NCBI RefSeq assembly: GCF_001519075.1
Contig: NZ_KQ954246.1
Span: 434,001 to 498,000 of the forward strand
Direction: 5' to 3'
Length of the DNA: 64,000 bases
From: Novosphingobium fuchskuhlense
Lineage (GTDB): Bacteria; Pseudomonadota; Alphaproteobacteria; Sphingomonadales; Sphingomonadaceae
A program made the position numbers and the translations under genes. Numbering within the stretch: position 1 is the first letter of the stretch; each line of letters begins with the position of its first letter. The notes below the pieces were generated by a model. The model made no database searches and was not told where the DNA came from. It worked only from the letters and a program-made list of their open reading frames with translations. This document shows positions 16,839-28,565 of the stretch, in pieces.

Positions 16839-17423
16839 ATGACTGGCCGTCTCGTTCGCCGTCACGATCGTGGCCGTCGCCGGGCAACGCTTCGTCGCGC
16901 CGTAATCGTGGTCAACGCCGAGCCCAGCCCGGTATCGGCCCTTGAGGTCTCGCCGGAAGCTGCCGGGTTGCCGGATCTCGCAACTGTGTCTGCGGCCGGG
17001 ATGCACGCGCCATCGGCACATGTTACGCCCGACGCCCTGCTGGCCTTCGCACGCGAAGCCTACGCTATCCGCCGCCGACGTGATCGCTACCTGCCCGCTG
17101 ACCTGTTCGGCGAGCCGACATGGGATATCCTGCTCGATCTTTATGTCGCCACGCGCGAGAACCGGCCCGTGCCTACCACCAGCGCCTGCATCGGAGCGGA
17201 CGTGCCACCCACGACGGCGCTGCGCTGGCTGCGAATACTCGAGACGCGCGGCCTCGTCGAACGTGAGGAGGACGGCCGGGACGGACGTCGCACCTTCGTC
17301 CGCCTTTCGCCGCGCGGTCTTGCCGCGATGGACAACTGGCTGCATGTCGCGCTTGTCACGCTTGACCACACGGTCGGGTCGATCTTGCGCCAGGCGACTC
17401 CGCTCGCCGAGGCTGCGGAATAG
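16839..17423 (+). CDS. Winged-helix (MarR-like) DNA-binding protein
   Basis: The 194-residue protein has a basic N-terminal segment and a C-terminal winged helix: helices around DLFGEPTWDILLDLYVA and a recognition region VPPTTALRWLRILETRGL, followed by a charged wing (EREEDGRDGRRTFVRLSP). This pattern is typical of MarR-like or related transcription factors. ATG 16839 has GGAGAGAAG upstream; a GTG about 70 bases later is an alternative that would remove the basic tail. Neighbours suggest it regulates itself or the small genes before it. Ligand and targets are unknown. Confidence 0.72.
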   Translation: MTGRLVRRHDRGRRRATLRRAVIVVNAEPSPVSALEVSPEAAGLPDLATVSAAGMHAPSAHVTPDALLAFAREAYAIRRRRDRYLPADLFGEPTWDILLDLYVATRENRPVPTTSACIGADVPPTTALRWLRILETRGLVEREEDGRDGRRTFVRLSPRGLAAMDNWLHVALVTLDHTVGSILRQATPLAEAAE

Positions 17424-17810
17424 GTCAGGCATCGGCTCCGCTGCGGGCTTGATGCTTGACCGGCAGGCGGTTCGGGCCTAAGGGCGCGGCGGTCCGAATG
17501 GTTATCTGCCATTCGGTTCAACAGAGCTGAACATTGCCGGTGCGCGGCAAGAAGGGCCTCGAGGGCGGATTTCCGTCATTCGCGGGTCCTGCTTGTGTTT
17601 GGTCTTACTCGCCCGAATCGGGCGGGCGGATCAAGCAGTTCCGTCAGCCGTCAAAGTAACCCGGTGGCGACTTGCCCCGGGTGGAGCGTTTTCGGCTCAT
17701 GCAGCGTTAAGGCACAGGGCTATTTACAGTCCTGCCTGCCGCTGGATGAGATATCCCGCAAGCCTTCACCTGGTTCTCGCCGCGCCCGCAACCAAGGTGA
17801 AGAGTCCTTC
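17424..17810. other. 387-nt leader region in front of rpsL
   Basis: No protein-coding gene is seen. The region contains the proposed rpsL promoter (17456-17484), which would leave a leader of about 320 nt. Within it are GC-rich hairpins, for example CGCCCGAATCGGGCG near 17608 and ACCCGG/CCGGGT near 17660-17683. A regulatory leader for the str operon is plausible, but no known ribosomal-protein leader motif was recognised. Confidence 0.55.
17456..17484 (+). promoter_or_regulatory. Promoter of the str operon (rpsL), TTGACC-N17-TAAGGG
   Basis: TTGACC (17456-17461), a 17-nt spacer and TAAGGG (17479-17484) are followed by a GC-rich GCGCGG discriminator. The same layout recurs before tuf, rplO and rpsM. 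A -10 without the final T, plus a GC-rich start region, is common in alphaproteobacterial promoters and is the pattern expected for growth-rate or ppGpp control. Confidence 0.6.
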
Positions 17811-18182
17811 ATGCCGACGATCAACCAGCTGGTCCGCAAGGGCCGCGAACCGCAGAAGACCAAGTCCAAGGTCCCTGCGATGGAGCAGAACCCGCAGAAG
17901 CGCGGTGTCTGCACCCGCGTCTATACGACGACCCCGAAGAAGCCGAACTCGGCGCTGCGCAAGGTGGCCAAGATCCGCCTGACCAACAGCCGCGAAGTGA
18001 TCTCGTACATCCCGGGTGAGGGCCACAACCTGCAGGAGCACTCGGTGGTGCTCATCCGCGGCGGCCGTGTGCGCGACCTTCCGGGCGTGCGCTACCACGT
18101 GCTGCGCGGCGTTCTCGATACCCAGGGTGTCAAGGACCGCAAGCAGTCGCGTTCGAAGTACGGCGCCAAGCGTCCGAAGTAA
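17811..18182 (+). CDS. rpsL: 30S ribosomal protein S12, with Arg88 (streptomycin-resistance position)
   Basis: The 123-residue protein begins [12 protein letters not shown] and has the full S12 core including [15 protein letters not shown] and the DLPGVRYH loop. S12 is in the decoding centre of the 30S subunit. Lys43 (Met counted; K42 in mature E. coli numbering) is present, but position 88 (K87 in mature numbering) is Arg: GGRVRDLPG, codon CGC. K87R is an established streptomycin-resistance change. Asp89, the target of RimO methylthiolation, is intact. The start was fixed by homology; longer frames upstream are not credible. Confidence 0.98.
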   Translation: MPTINQLVRKGREPQKTKSKVPAMEQNPQKRGVCTRVYTTTPKKPNSALRKVAKIRLTNSREVISYIPGEGHNLQEHSVVLIRGGRVRDLPGVRYHVLRGVLDTQGVKDRKQSRSKYGAKRPK

Positions 18183-18251
18183 GTCTCATCTGGGATCGGA
18201 ACCGCATGGCAGGCCGGGTAAGGCTGGCCGCGTTCCGAAGGAGTACAGAAT

Positions 18252-18722
18252 ATGTCTCGTCGTCGTCGTCCCGAAAAGCGGGAAATCCTGCCGGATCCCA
18301 AGTTCGGTGATCAGGTTCTCTCGAAGTTCATGAACAACCTCATGCTCGATGGGAAGAAGTCGGTTGCCGAAAGCATCGTTTACGGTGCGATGGAAACCAT
18401 GCAGACCCGCGCCAAGGCGGATCCGCTGCAGCTTTTCCACGATGCGCTCAACAACGTGAAGCCGCAGATCGAAGTCCGCAGCCGCCGCGTCGGTGGTGCG
18501 ACCTACCAGGTCCCCGTCGAAGTGCGTACCGAGCGTGCGCAGGCCCTCGCGATCCGCTGGCTGATCACCGCCGCGCGCAACCGCAGCGAAACCACGATGG
18601 CCGCGCGCCTTTCGGCCGAACTGCTCGACGCTGCCAACAACCGTGGCAACGCGGTCAAGAAGCGCGAAGACACGCACCGCATGGCCGACGCCAACCGCGC
18701 CTTCAGCCACTATCGTTGGTAA
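18252..18722 (+). CDS. rpsG: 30S ribosomal protein S7
   Basis: The 156-residue protein starts [17 protein letters not shown] and matches S7 throughout ([40 protein letters not shown]). S7 nucleates assembly of the 30S head and contacts the E-site tRNA. AAGGAG lies about 9 nt before the ATG. It is 69 nt downstream of rpsL in the str operon order. Confidence 0.98.
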   Translation: MSRRRRPEKREILPDPKFGDQVLSKFMNNLMLDGKKSVAESIVYGAMETMQTRAKADPLQLFHDALNNVKPQIEVRSRRVGGATYQVPVEVRTERAQALAIRWLITAARNRSETTMAARLSAELLDAANNRGNAVKKREDTHRMADANRAFSHYRW

Positions 18723-18850
18723 CAGGGCACTCCAAGGGGGCCGCCGGTCAGTCACAGGATGATCAGGCGGCCGTCTTGAAACGGTCACGCTAAGCACACT
18801 ATGGGGCGGGCCGAACCCGATCGGCCCCTCCCGAACCCAAGGAACCTCCC

Positions 18851-20923
18851 ATGGCCCGCAGCCATCCGCTCGAGCGCTATCGCAACTTCGGCATCATGGC
18901 GCACATCGACGCCGGCAAGACCACGACGACCGAGCGTATCCTCTACTACACCGGCAAGTCCTACAAGATCGGCGAAGTTCACGACGGCGCCGCGACCATG
19001 GACTGGATGGAGCAGGAGCAGGAACGCGGCATCACGATCACGTCGGCCGCGACGACCTGCTTCTGGAACGACCATCGCCTGAACATCATCGACACCCCCG
19101 GCCACGTCGACTTCACCATCGAAGTCGAACGTTCGCTGCGCGTGCTTGACGGCGCGGTTGCCGCGTTCGACGGCGTTGCGGGTGTCGAGCCGCAGTCGGA
19201 AACCGTGTGGCGCCAGGCCGACAAGTACGGCGTTCCGCGGATGTGCTTCATCAACAAGCTCGACCGCACCGGTGCGAACTTCAAGTATTGCGTGCAGACG
19301 ATCATCGATCGCCTCGGCGCCAAGCCCGCGGTGCTCTATCTCCCGATCGGCGCGGAAAGCGATTTCAAGGGTCTCGTCGATCTCGTCGAGATGCGCGCGA
19401 TCATCTGGAAGGACGAGAGCCTTGGCGCCGAGTTCTTCTACGAGGAAATCCCGGCCGACATGGCTGACGAGGCGGCGGAATACCGCAACACCCTCGTCGA
19501 GCTCGCTGTCGAGCAGGACGACGACGCGATGGAAGCGTACCTCGAGGGCACCGAGCCCGACGTGGCAACGCTGAAGGCGCTGATCCGCAAGGGTACGCTG
19601 AATCAGTCGTTCGTGCCGGTGCTGTGCGGCTCTGCGTTCAAGAACAAGGGCGTTCAGCCCCTGCTCGACGCCGTGGTCGATTACCTGCCTTCGCCGCTCG
19701 ACATCGAGGACGTGCAGGGCATCAACCCGGATACGGACGAACCCGACAGCCGTGCGACTTCGGACGAAGCGCCGTTCTCGGCGCTCGCGTTCAAGATCAT
19801 GAACGATCCCTTCGTCGGTTCGCTGACCTTCACCCGTATCTACTCGGGCACGCTGACCAAGGGCAGCTACCTGAACTCGGTGAAGAACAAGAAGGAGAAG
19901 GTCGGCCGCATGCTGCTGATGCACTCCAACAACCGCGAAGACATCGATGTGGCCTACGCGGGCGACATCGTGGCGCTGGCGGGCCTGAAGGAAACCACCA
20001 CCGGCGATACGCTGTGCTCGGAAAAGCAGCCGATCATTCTCGAGCGGATGGAATTCCCCGAGCCGGTGATCGAGCTTTCGGTGGAGCCCAAGACCAAGGC
20101 CGACCAGGAGAAGATGGGCATCGCGCTCAACCGTCTCTCGGCAGAGGATCCGTCTTTCCGCGTCTCGACCGACCATGAATCGGGCCAGACCATCATCAAA
20201 GGGATGGGCGAACTCCACCTCGAGATTCTGGTTGACCGCATGAAGCGCGAGTTCAAGGTCGAGGCCAACGTCGGTGCGCCGCAGGTGGCCTACCGCGAAT
20301 ACCTCGGCAAGCCGGTGGACATCGACTACACCCACAAGAAGCAGTCGGGTGGTACCGGTCAGTTCGGCCGCGTGAAGGTCAAGGTCACGCCGGGCGAGCG
20401 CGGTTCGGGCTTCGTCTTCAAGGACGAAATCAAGGGCGGCAACATTCCGAAGGAATACATCCCCGCCATTGAAAAGGGTTTCCGTGAAACGGCCGAGACC
20501 GGCTCGCTGATCGGCTTCCCGATCATCGACTTCGAAGTCCTGCTCTACGACGGCGCGTACCACGACGTCGACTCGTCGGCGCTGGCCTTCGAAATCTGTG
20601 CCCGCGGCGCGATGCGCGAAGTGGCCCAGAAGTCGGGGATCAAGCTGCTCGAGCCGATCATGAAGGTCGAGGTGATCACGCCGGAGGAATACCTCGGCGA
20701 CGTGATCGGCGACATCAACTCGCGGCGCGGCCAGATCCAGGGCACCGACAGCCGGGGCAATGCCCAGGCGGTTGTCGCCATGGTTCCGCTCGCGAACATG
20801 TTCGGCTACGTGAACCAGCTGCGCTCGTTTACGCAGGGCCGTGCGAACTACTCGATGTTCTTCGATCACTACGATGAAGTCCCGGCAAACGTCGCGACCG
20901 AGATCAAGGCGAAGATGGCGTAA
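18851..20923 (+). CDS. fusA: Elongation factor G
   Basis: This 690-residue translocation GTPase has all G motifs: AHIDAGKTT (P-loop), RGITITSAA (switch I), DTPGHVDF (G3), NKLD (G4) and the SAFKNKG segment (G5), followed by EF-G domains II to V, including [10 protein letters not shown] and [10 protein letters not shown]. Length is typical. It lies 128 nt after rpsG and 153 nt before tuf. It drives tRNA-mRNA translocation and, with RRF, ribosome recycling. Confidence 0.98.
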   Translation: MARSHPLERYRNFGIMAHIDAGKTTTTERILYYTGKSYKIGEVHDGAATMDWMEQEQERGITITSAATTCFWNDHRLNIIDTPGHVDFTIEVERSLRVLDGAVAAFDGVAGVEPQSETVWRQADKYGVPRMCFINKLDRTGANFKYCVQTIIDRLGAKPAVLYLPIGAESDFKGLVDLVEMRAIIWKDESLGAEFFYEEIPADMADEAAEYRNTLVELAVEQDDDAMEAYLEGTEPDVATLKALIRKGTLNQSFVPVLCGSAFKNKGVQPLLDAVVDYLPSPLDIEDVQGINPDTDEPDSRATSDEAPFSALAFKIMNDPFVGSLTFTRIYSGTLTKGSYLNSVKNKKEKVGRMLLMHSNNREDIDVAYAGDIVALAGLKETTTGDTLCSEKQPIILERMEFPEPVIELSVEPKTKADQEKMGIALNRLSAEDPSFRVSTDHESGQTIIKGMGELHLEILVDRMKREFKVEANVGAPQVAYREYLGKPVDIDYTHKKQSGGTGQFGRVKVKVTPGERGSGFVFKDEIKGGNIPKEYIPAIEKGFRETAETGSLIGFPIIDFEVLLYDGAYHDVDSSALAFEICARGAMREVAQKSGIKLLEPIMKVEVITPEEYLGDVIGDINSRRGQIQGTDSRGNAQAVVAMVPLANMFGYVNQLRSFTQGRANYSMFFDHYDEVPANVATEIKAKMA

Positions 20924-20977
20924 GCGGCGTTTTCCGTCGGTTCGCGCGTTCGCGCGAATTTACGGAGGACGGCGGGC

Positions 20978-21006
20978 TTGCATAAGCAAGCGGATCAATC
21001 TAGGGG
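20978..21006 (+). promoter_or_regulatory. Candidate tuf promoter, TTGCAT-N17-TAGGGG
   Basis: TTGCAT (20978-20983), a 17-nt spacer and TAGGGG (21001-21006) are followed by CGGCGCC. The layout matches the rpsL, rplO and rpsM promoters in spacing, -10 type and GC-rich discriminator. Transcription would start about 60 nt before tuf. Confidence 0.45.
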
Positions 21007-21076
21007 CGGCGCCTGATTCAGCGGGCGCCGTCTCGAACCCGCAGTATCTGCAATTTCAAAGAAGAAGGTTTGAGCA

Positions 21077-22267
<1,191 letters not shown>

Positions 22268-22280
22268 TATAGGCCGCGCA

Positions 22281-22316
22281 CCGGCGGGAGATTCGTTCTC
22301 CCGCCGGCCGGTTTTT
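22281..22316 (+). terminator. Intrinsic terminator between tuf and rpsJ
   Basis: An 11-bp stem (CCGGCGGGAGA with TCTCCCGCCGG, 5-nt loop) is followed within five bases by TTTTT. It should end the str operon transcript after tuf and separate it from the S10 operon. Confidence 0.85.
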
Positions 22317-22421
22317 GCGGATCAGTCGGCCCGCTTTCCCCGCGCTTCTCTAGCTGGGGCAGGGTGAGAGGGCGGAGCGACTGGTCTTTTTGTTTTAGCT
22401 CTTTCGCATCGGTAAACGGAC

Positions 22422-22733
<312 letters not shown>

Positions 22734-22966
22734 GATTTCGCTCCTGCCGCAAGGCAGAAGCACCAGAGTTTAAGAGGCACTGAGCCTCTCGGACAATGGG
22801 ATACCTCCGGCGCCGCCTTTCAACAGGCAACTTGCCGGGCAAGCGTCCCCCCGTTCGCTCCTGTTAACGCAGGGGCACTCAGCCCGGACGGGGCGCGTTT
22901 CACACATACGGGCTGAACACGCCTCGCGGGGATGGTCCTCGCAAGGCCTCTGTAAGGAGTATGGTC

Positions 22967-23731
22967 ATGCGCACCGGCGTGATCGCGAAGAAGGTCGGGA
23001 TGACCCGGCTTTTCCAGGACGACGGACGGCACGTGCCGGTTACCGTCCTGGCGCTTGAAAATTGCCAGGTGGTCTCGGTCCGCACCGAAGAACGTGACGG
23101 TTACGTCGCGGTTCAGCTCGGCGCGGGTCAGGCCAAGCAGAAGAATGTCGCCAAGCCGCAGCGCGAGCACTTCGCGAAGGCTGAAGTCGAGCTGAAGATG
23201 GAAGTCGCCGAGTTCCGCGTCGCAGACGATGCGCTGCTCGAGGTCGGCTCGACCATCGCCGCTTCGCACTTCGTGCCCGGCCAGTATGTCGACATTACCG
23301 GTCACACCCAGGGCAAGGGCTTTGCCGGCGCGATGAAGCGCTGGGGCTTCGGCGGTATGCGCGCCACCCACGGTGTGTCGATCACCCACCGCGCCCATGG
23401 TTCGACCGGCAACCGCCAGGATCCGGGCCGCGTGTTCAAGAACAAGAAGATGGCCGGCCACATGGGCGACCGTCAGCGCACGCAGCAGAACCTCGAGATC
23501 GTCCGTACTGACGACGAGCGTGGCCTGATCTTCGTGAAGGGCTCGGTTCCCGGCTCGAAGAATGGCTGGCTGCTCGTTCGCGACGCGGTCAAGATCGACC
23601 GTCACGCCGAAGCGCCGTATCCGGCCGGCCTCAAGCAGGCCGCCAACAGCAACGACACCACAGCGGCTGCCGACACCCCTGCGGAAGACACCGCGGCGGT
23701 TGAGACCACCGTCGATGGTCAGGAGGGCTAA
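22967..23731 (+). CDS. rplC: 50S ribosomal protein L3
   Basis: The 254-residue protein starts [16 protein letters not shown] and has the L3 core including the [19 protein letters not shown] loop that reaches the peptidyl transferase centre. TAAGGAG at 22953-22959 places ATG 22967 at 7 nt, better than the in-frame ATG at 22961. About 35 C-terminal residues form an acidic, Ala/Thr-rich tail that E. coli L3 lacks. The gene follows rpsJ after a 233-nt gap. Confidence 0.97.
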   Translation: MRTGVIAKKVGMTRLFQDDGRHVPVTVLALENCQVVSVRTEERDGYVAVQLGAGQAKQKNVAKPQREHFAKAEVELKMEVAEFRVADDALLEVGSTIAASHFVPGQYVDITGHTQGKGFAGAMKRWGFGGMRATHGVSITHRAHGSTGNRQDPGRVFKNKKMAGHMGDRQRTQQNLEIVRTDDERGLIFVKGSVPGSKNGWLLVRDAVKIDRHAEAPYPAGLKQAANSNDTTAAADTPAEDTAAVETTVDGQEG

Positions 23732-23734
23732 GTC

Positions 23735-24364
23735 GTGAAGGTTCAGGTCCTCAATCTCGATGGCACCGCAGCCGGCGAAGCCGAACTGTCGGATGCCGTG
23801 TTCGGTGTGGCGCCCCGCGCCGATATCCTCCACCGTGTCGTCACCTGGCAGCTCGAGAAGCGCCGTGGCACCGCCCGCGGAGCGCGTGAGCGTTCGGACG
23901 TGGCGCGTACCGGCAAGAAGCTCGGCAACCAGAAGGGTGGCGGCGGCGCCCGTCACGGCGATCGTGCGGCACCGATCTTCATCGGCGGCGGCAAGGCTCA
24001 TGGTCCTCGCGTCCGTGATTTCGATCCTTCGCTCAACAAGAAGATCCGCGCGCTGGGTCTGAAGATGGCGCTTTCGACCAAGGCGCAGTCCGACGGTCGT
24101 GGTCTGGTCGTGGTCGACACGCTCGACACCGACGGCAAGACCGCCACGCTGGCCGCTACGCTCGCCAAGGCGGGTTTTGGCAAGAAGGTCCTCGTGATCG
24201 ACGGCGAAGCGGTGAACGACAACTTCGCCCGCGCTGCGCGCAACATCATCGGGGTCAACGTGCTCCCGGCGATGGGTGCGAACGTCTACGACATCCTGAA
24301 GCATGATACGCTGGTGCTGACGCGCGCTGCGGTCGAAAAGCTGGAGGCGCGTTTCAATGGCTAA
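23735..24364 (+). CDS. rplD: 50S ribosomal protein L4
   Basis: The 209-residue protein uses a GTG start three nt after the rplC stop. It matches L4, including the tunnel loop region [18 protein letters not shown]4 lines the exit tunnel and in E. coli represses the S10 operon. It overlaps rplW by 8 nt. Confidence 0.97.
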   Translation: MKVQVLNLDGTAAGEAELSDAVFGVAPRADILHRVVTWQLEKRRGTARGARERSDVARTGKKLGNQKGGGGARHGDRAAPIFIGGGKAHGPRVRDFDPSLNKKIRALGLKMALSTKAQSDGRGLVVVDTLDTDGKTATLAATLAKAGFGKKVLVIDGEAVNDNFARAARNIIGVNVLPAMGANVYDILKHDTLVLTRAAVEKLEARFNG

Positions 24365-24662
24365 GGACGCAATCGACACGCGTCACTACGACGTGATCGT
24401 GGCTCCCCACATCACCGAGAAGTCGACGCTGCTGAGCGAGCACAACGCCGTTGTGTTCAAGGTCGCCGACAAGGCCACCAAGCCGCAGATCAAGGCGGCC
24501 GTGGAAGCTCTGTTCGGCGTCAAGGTCACCAAGGTGAACACCTTGAACCAGGACGGCAAGACCAAGCGCTGGAAGGGCAAGCCCTACAAGCGTTCGGACT
24601 TCAAGAAGGCTGTCGTGACGCTGGCTGCAGGCCAGTCGATCGACGTCACCAGCGGTATCTGA
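24357..24662 (+). CDS. rplW: 50S ribosomal protein L23
   Basis: The 101-residue L23 ([35 protein letters not shown]) sits at the tunnel exit and docks trigger factor and SRP. The ATG overlaps the end of rplD by 8 nt, indicating translational coupling; rplB starts 12 nt downstream. Confidence 0.97.
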   Translation: MAKDAIDTRHYDVIVAPHITEKSTLLSEHNAVVFKVADKATKPQIKAAVEALFGVKVTKVNTLNQDGKTKRWKGKPYKRSDFKKAVVTLAAGQSIDVTSGI

Positions 24663-24674
24663 GGCGCATAGACC

Positions 24675-25511
24675 ATGGCACTCAAGAACTACAACCCGAC
24701 CAGCCCCGCACGGCGCGGCCTGATCCTCGTCGACAAGTCGTCGCTGTGGAAGGGCAAGCCCGTCAAGGCGCTGACCGAGGGCAAGAGCAAGACCGGCGGC
24801 CGCAACAACAAGGGCCACGTCACCAGCCGCGGTATCGCGGGCGGTCACAAGCAGCGCTACCGGTTCATCGACTTCAAGCGCCGCAAGTGGGACATGCCCG
24901 CGACCGTCGAGCGTCTGGAGTATGACCCCAACCGCACCGCGTTCATCGCTCTCGTCAAGTACGAGGACGGCGAGCAGACCTACATCATCGCGCCGCAGCG
25001 TCTCGCGGTTGGTGACCAAGTCATCGCCGGTGAAAAGACCGACGTTAAGCCGGGCAACGCGATGCTGCTCAGCCAGATGCCGGTCGGCACCATCATCCAC
25101 AACGTGGAGATGAAGCCTGGCAAGGGTGGCCAGATTGCCCGTTCGGCCGGCACTTATGTCCAGCTCGTCGGTCGTGACCGCGGCATGGTCATCGTCCGCC
25201 TCAACTCGGGCGAGCAGCGCTACCTGCGCGGCGATTGCATGGGCACGGTTGGCGCGGTCTCGAACCCTGACAACTCTAACCAGAACCTTGCCAAGGCTGG
25301 TCGTGGCCGCTGGCTCGGTCGTCGCCCGCTCACCCGCGGTGTCGCCAAGAACCCGGTCGATCACCCGCACGGTGGTGGTGAAGGCCGTACCTCGGGTGGC
25401 CGTCATCCGGTCACGCCGTGGGGCAAGCCGACCAAGGGCGCCCGCACCCGTCACAACAAGCAGACGGACAAGATGATCATCCGTTCGCGTCACGCGAAGA
25501 AGAAGAGGTAA
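24675..25511 (+). CDS. rplB: 50S ribosomal protein L2
   Basis: The 278-residue L2 has the conserved [28 protein letters not shown] RNA-binding region (in part) and the C-terminal [12 protein letters not shown] motif with the His important for peptidyl transfer. The order rplW-rplB-rpsS with gaps of 12 and 6 nt is the classical S10 operon. Confidence 0.98.
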   Translation: MALKNYNPTSPARRGLILVDKSSLWKGKPVKALTEGKSKTGGRNNKGHVTSRGIAGGHKQRYRFIDFKRRKWDMPATVERLEYDPNRTAFIALVKYEDGEQTYIIAPQRLAVGDQVIAGEKTDVKPGNAMLLSQMPVGTIIHNVEMKPGKGGQIARSAGTYVQLVGRDRGMVIVRLNSGEQRYLRGDCMGTVGAVSNPDNSNQNLAKAGRGRWLGRRPLTRGVAKNPVDHPHGGGEGRTSGGRHPVTPWGKPTKGARTRHNKQTDKMIIRSRHAKKKR

Positions 25512-25517
25512 CACCCC

Positions 25518-25796
25518 ATGGCACGTTCCGTCTGGAAGGGACCCTTCGTCGACCTGCACCTCCTGAAGAAGGCCGAAGTGGCCCAGGATGTTGGTTCGCG
25601 TGCAGGTCCGATCAAGACCTGGTCGCGGCGTTCGACCATTCTGCCGCAGTTCGTTGGTCTGACGTTCAACGTCTACAACGGGCACAAGTTCATCCCCGTC
25701 TCCGTCAACGAGGAGATGGTCGGCCACAAGCTCGGCGAGTTCGCACCCACGCGTACTTTCCCGGGCCACGCCGCTGACAAGAAGGGCAAGCGCTGA
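25518..25796 (+). CDS. rpsS: 30S ribosomal protein S19
   Basis: The 92-residue S19 starts [20 protein letters not shown] and contains [19 protein letters not shown]. It binds 16S rRNA in the head next to S13. Its TGA overlaps the ATG of rplV by one base. Confidence 0.98.
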   Translation: MARSVWKGPFVDLHLLKKAEVAQDVGSRAGPIKTWSRRSTILPQFVGLTFNVYNGHKFIPVSVNEEMVGHKLGEFAPTRTFPGHAADKKGKR

Positions 25797-26185
25797 TGGG
25801 CAAGCCTAAATCCCCGCGCCGCGTGGCGGACAACGAAGCGCTTTCGGTGGGCACGCAGATCCGCGGCTCGGCTCAGAAGCTGAACCTCGTTGCCGGCCTG
25901 ATCCGCGGCAAGCGCGCCGAAGACGCCATGAACATCCTCGCCTTCTCGAAGAAGGCGATGGCGGTTGATGCGCGCAAGGTGCTCGCCTCGGCGATCGCCA
26001 ATGCCGAGAACAACCACAACCTCGATGTTGACGCGCTCGTCGTCGCCGAGGCTTCGGTCGGCAAGTCGATCACGATGAAGCGCTTCCACACCCGTGGTCG
26101 CGGCAAGTCCACCCGCATTCTCAAGCCCATCTCGCGTCTGCGGATCGTGGTGCGTGAGGCTGCGGCCAACGGTGAGGAGGCCTGA
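25796..26185 (+). CDS. rplV: 50S ribosomal protein L22
   Basis: The 129-residue L22 includes the extended hairpin region [16 protein letters not shown] that forms part of the exit tunnel, the macrolide-relevant loop. It starts within the rpsS stop codon (TGATG) and ends 2 nt before rpsC. Confidence 0.97.
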   Translation: MGKPKSPRRVADNEALSVGTQIRGSAQKLNLVAGLIRGKRAEDAMNILAFSKKAMAVDARKVLASAIANAENNHNLDVDALVVAEASVGKSITMKRFHTRGRGKSTRILKPISRLRIVVREAAANGEEA

Positions 26186-26187
26186 TC

Positions 26188-26883
26188 ATGGGTCACAAGT
26201 CGAACCCCATCGGTCTGCGCCTGCAGATCAACCGCACCTGGGACAGCCGCTGGTACGCGGAAGGCCGCAACTACCAGAACCTGCTTCGTGAGGACCTTGC
26301 GATGCGCAAGTTCATTATGGAGCACCTGCCCCAGGCCGCTATCTCGAAGGTGGTGATCGAGCGTCCGGCCAAGCTGTGCCGCGTTTCGATCTATGCCGCC
26401 CGCCCGGGTGTCATCATCGGCAAGAAGGGTGCGGACATCGAGAAGCTGCGCAGCCAGCTTGCCAAGATGACCGCCAGCGACGTGAAGCTCAATATCGTCG
26501 AGATCCGCAAGCCGGAAATCGATTCCAAGCTCGTTGCGCAGGGCATTGCAGACCAGCTCGTTCGCCGCGTGGCGTTCCGCCGTGCGATGAAGCGCGCAGT
26601 GCAGTCGGCGCTCCGTCTCGGTGCCGAGGGCATCAAGATTACCTGCGGCGGCCGGCTCGGCGGTGCGGAAATCGCCCGCGTCGAGTGGTACCGCGAAGGC
26701 CGCGTGCCGCTTCACACGCTGCGTGCGAACATCGATTATGCCGAAGCCGTGGCGCACACCGCTTATGGCGTGATCGGCATCAAGACCTGGATCTTCAAGG
26801 GCGAGATCCTTGGTCACGATCCCATGGCGCAGGACCGGCTGATGATGGAGGCTCAAACCTCCGGCGTCCGTCCGGCGCGCTAA
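26188..26883 (+). CDS. rpsC: 30S ribosomal protein S3
   Basis: The 231-residue S3 starts [20 protein letters not shown] and has the KH-domain GXXG loop in [14 protein letters not shown], plus the C-terminal [10 protein letters not shown] region. It is at the mRNA entry site. It is two bases from rplV and 15 nt from rplP. Confidence 0.98.
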   Translation: MGHKSNPIGLRLQINRTWDSRWYAEGRNYQNLLREDLAMRKFIMEHLPQAAISKVVIERPAKLCRVSIYAARPGVIIGKKGADIEKLRSQLAKMTASDVKLNIVEIRKPEIDSKLVAQGIADQLVRRVAFRRAMKRAVQSALRLGAEGIKITCGGRLGGAEIARVEWYREGRVPLHTLRANIDYAEAVAHTAYGVIGIKTWIFKGEILGHDPMAQDRLMMEAQTSGVRPAR

Positions 26884-26898
26884 GGTAGGTACAGAACC

Positions 26899-27333
26899 AT
26901 GCTGCAACCGAAAAAGACCAAGTTCCGCAAGGCCTTCAAGGGCCGGATCAAGGGCGACGCCAAGGGTGGCACCGATCTTAACTTCGGTACCTATGGCCTC
27001 AAGGCACTCGAGCCGGAGCGGGTTACCGCTCGCCAGATCGAAGCCGCCCGCCGTGCGATCACGCGCCACATCAAGCGCCAGGGTCGTCTCTGGATCCGCG
27101 TGTTCCCGGATGTGCCGGTGTCGAAGAAGCCTGCCGAAGTCCGTCAGGGCAAGGGCAAGGGTTCGATCGAATACTGGGCAGCCCGCGTGAAGCCGGGTCG
27201 CATCCTGTTCGAGCTCGATGGCGTTGCGGGTCCTCTCGCGGCCGAAGCTTTCAGCCGCGCTGCGATGAAGCTGCCGATCAAGACCAAGGTCGTTGCCCGC
27301 TTGGGTGACACCTCGCACCTCGGAGGCGAATGA
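26899..27333 (+). CDS. rplP: 50S ribosomal protein L16
   Basis: The 144-residue L16 starts [19 protein letters not shown] and contains the conserved [21 protein letters not shown] segment (in part) and [17 protein letters not shown]. It contacts A-site tRNA and helps 50S maturation. Its TGA overlaps the rpmC start. Confidence 0.98.
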   Translation: MLQPKKTKFRKAFKGRIKGDAKGGTDLNFGTYGLKALEPERVTARQIEAARRAITRHIKRQGRLWIRVFPDVPVSKKPAEVRQGKGKGSIEYWAARVKPGRILFELDGVAGPLAAEAFSRAAMKLPIKTKVVARLGDTSHLGGE

Positions 27334-27536
27334 TGGCCAAGTTTGAAGACATGCGCGTCAAGTCCGACGATCAGCTTCAGGCTGACCTCGCCGAACTGAA
27401 GCGTGAGGCGTTCAACCTGCGCTTCCAGGCGGCAACCAACCAGCTTGAACGGCCGGCCCGCATCCGCGAAGTCCGCCGCGACATCGCCCGCATCAAGACG
27501 CTGCAGACTGAGCGTTCTCAGTCGGCCAAGGCGTAA
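27333..27536 (+). CDS. rpmC: 50S ribosomal protein L29
   Basis: The 67-residue L29 ([36 protein letters not shown]) is at the tunnel exit. ATG 27333 overlaps the rplP TGA (TGATG) and lies 6 nt after GGAGG; an ATG three bases earlier is in the same frame but too close to the ribosome-binding site. Confidence 0.95.
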   Translation: MAKFEDMRVKSDDQLQADLAELKREAFNLRFQAATNQLERPARIREVRRDIARIKTLQTERSQSAKA

Positions 27537-27546
27537 GGAAAAGACT

Positions 27547-27816
27547 ATGCCCAAGCGTATTCTGATCGGGACGATCGTCTCGGACAAGACCGACAAGACC
27601 GTGGTGGTCAAGGTCGAGCGCAAGGTGAAGCACCCGCTCTACGGGAAGATCATCCGTCGCTCGAAGAAGTACCATGCCCACGACGAGACCAACACGTTCA
27701 AGGCCGGTGAAACCGTGCGCATCGAAGAGACTGCGCCGATTTCCAAGCTGAAGACCTGGAAGGTCATCGACCGCGTGCAGGCCGGCAAGGCCGCCGCAAT
27801 CGAAGCCGACGTCTAA
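27547..27816 (+). CDS. rpsQ: 30S ribosomal protein S17
   Basis: The 89-residue S17 ([41 protein letters not shown]) is a primary 16S rRNA binder. It starts 10 nt after rpmC. The start was chosen by homology; a frame extending upstream has no support. Confidence 0.97.
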   Translation: MPKRILIGTIVSDKTDKTVVVKVERKVKHPLYGKIIRRSKKYHAHDETNTFKAGETVRIEETAPISKLKTWKVIDRVQAGKAAAIEADV

Positions 27817-27879
27817 GTCGCAATCCATTTTGGAACTGCCGGACTGGTTCCGGCAAGCCAGTGAGAAGGAACCGGATCA

Positions 27880-28248
27880 ATGATCCAGATGCAGTCCAAT
27901 CTCGAAGTCGCTGACAACAGCGGCGCGAAGCGCGTCCAGTGCATCAAGGTGCTGGGCGGGTCGAAGCGTCGGTTTGCCAGCGTCGGCGATGTGATCGTCG
28001 TGTCGATCAAGGAAGCGCAGCCGCGTGCCCGCGTCAAGAAGGGCGACGTTCACCGTGCGGTGATCGTGCGTACCCGCAAGGACGTGCGCCGCGCCGATGG
28101 CAGCGTGATCCGCTTCGACACCAACGCCGCCGTGCTCGTCGGCAAGAACGAAGAGCCGATCGGCACCCGTATCTTCGGCCCCGTGGTGCGCGAACTGCGC
28201 GCCCGCGGTTTCATGAAGATCATCAGCCTTGCGCCGGAGGTGCTGTAA
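27880..28248 (+). CDS. rplN: 50S ribosomal protein L14
   Basis: The 122-residue L14 begins [20 protein letters not shown], with the [20 protein letters not shown] motif. It sits at the intersubunit face. In E. coli rplN opens the spc operon; here a 63-nt gap separates it from rpsQ and no terminator is seen, so S10 and spc segments are probably co-transcribed. Confidence 0.98.
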   Translation: MIQMQSNLEVADNSGAKRVQCIKVLGGSKRRFASVGDVIVVSIKEAQPRARVKKGDVHRAVIVRTRKDVRRADGSVIRFDTNAAVLVGKNEEPIGTRIFGPVVRELRARGFMKIISLAPEVL

Positions 28249-28565
28249 TGTCGGCTGCCAAGATCAAGAAGGGTGACGCTGTCGTCATCCGGTCGGGCAA
28301 GGACAAGGGCCGCACCGGAACGGTGCTGCAGGTCATGCCCAAGGAAGAGAAGGTCGTCGTGGCCGGCATCAACATTGCCGCGCGCCACCGCAAGCCCACT
28401 CAGGAGAACCCGCAGGGCGGCATCGACCGCCGCGAGGCTCCGCTGCACATCTCGAAGGTGGGCCTTGCCGGCAACGACGGCAAGCCGACCCGCGTGCGCT
28501 TCGAAGTGAAGGACGGCAAGAAGGTCCGCGTGGCCGTCAAGACCGGGGAGACGATCGATGGCTGA
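28248..28565 (+). CDS. rplX: 50S ribosomal protein L24
   Basis: The 105-residue L24 has the KOW motif near its N-terminus ([20 protein letters not shown]) and initiates 50S assembly. Its ATG overlaps the rplN TAA by one base and its end overlaps rplE by 8 nt. Confidence 0.97.
   Translation: MSAAKIKKGDAVVIRSGKDKGRTGTVLQVMPKEEKVVVAGINIAARHRKPTQENPQGGIDRREAPLHISKVGLAGNDGKPTRVRFEVKDGKKVRVAVKTGETIDG

Noticed and set aside
18785..20869. A 694-codon frame antisense to fusA
   Set aside because: fusA is unmistakable on the + strand; the antisense product has no domain pattern.
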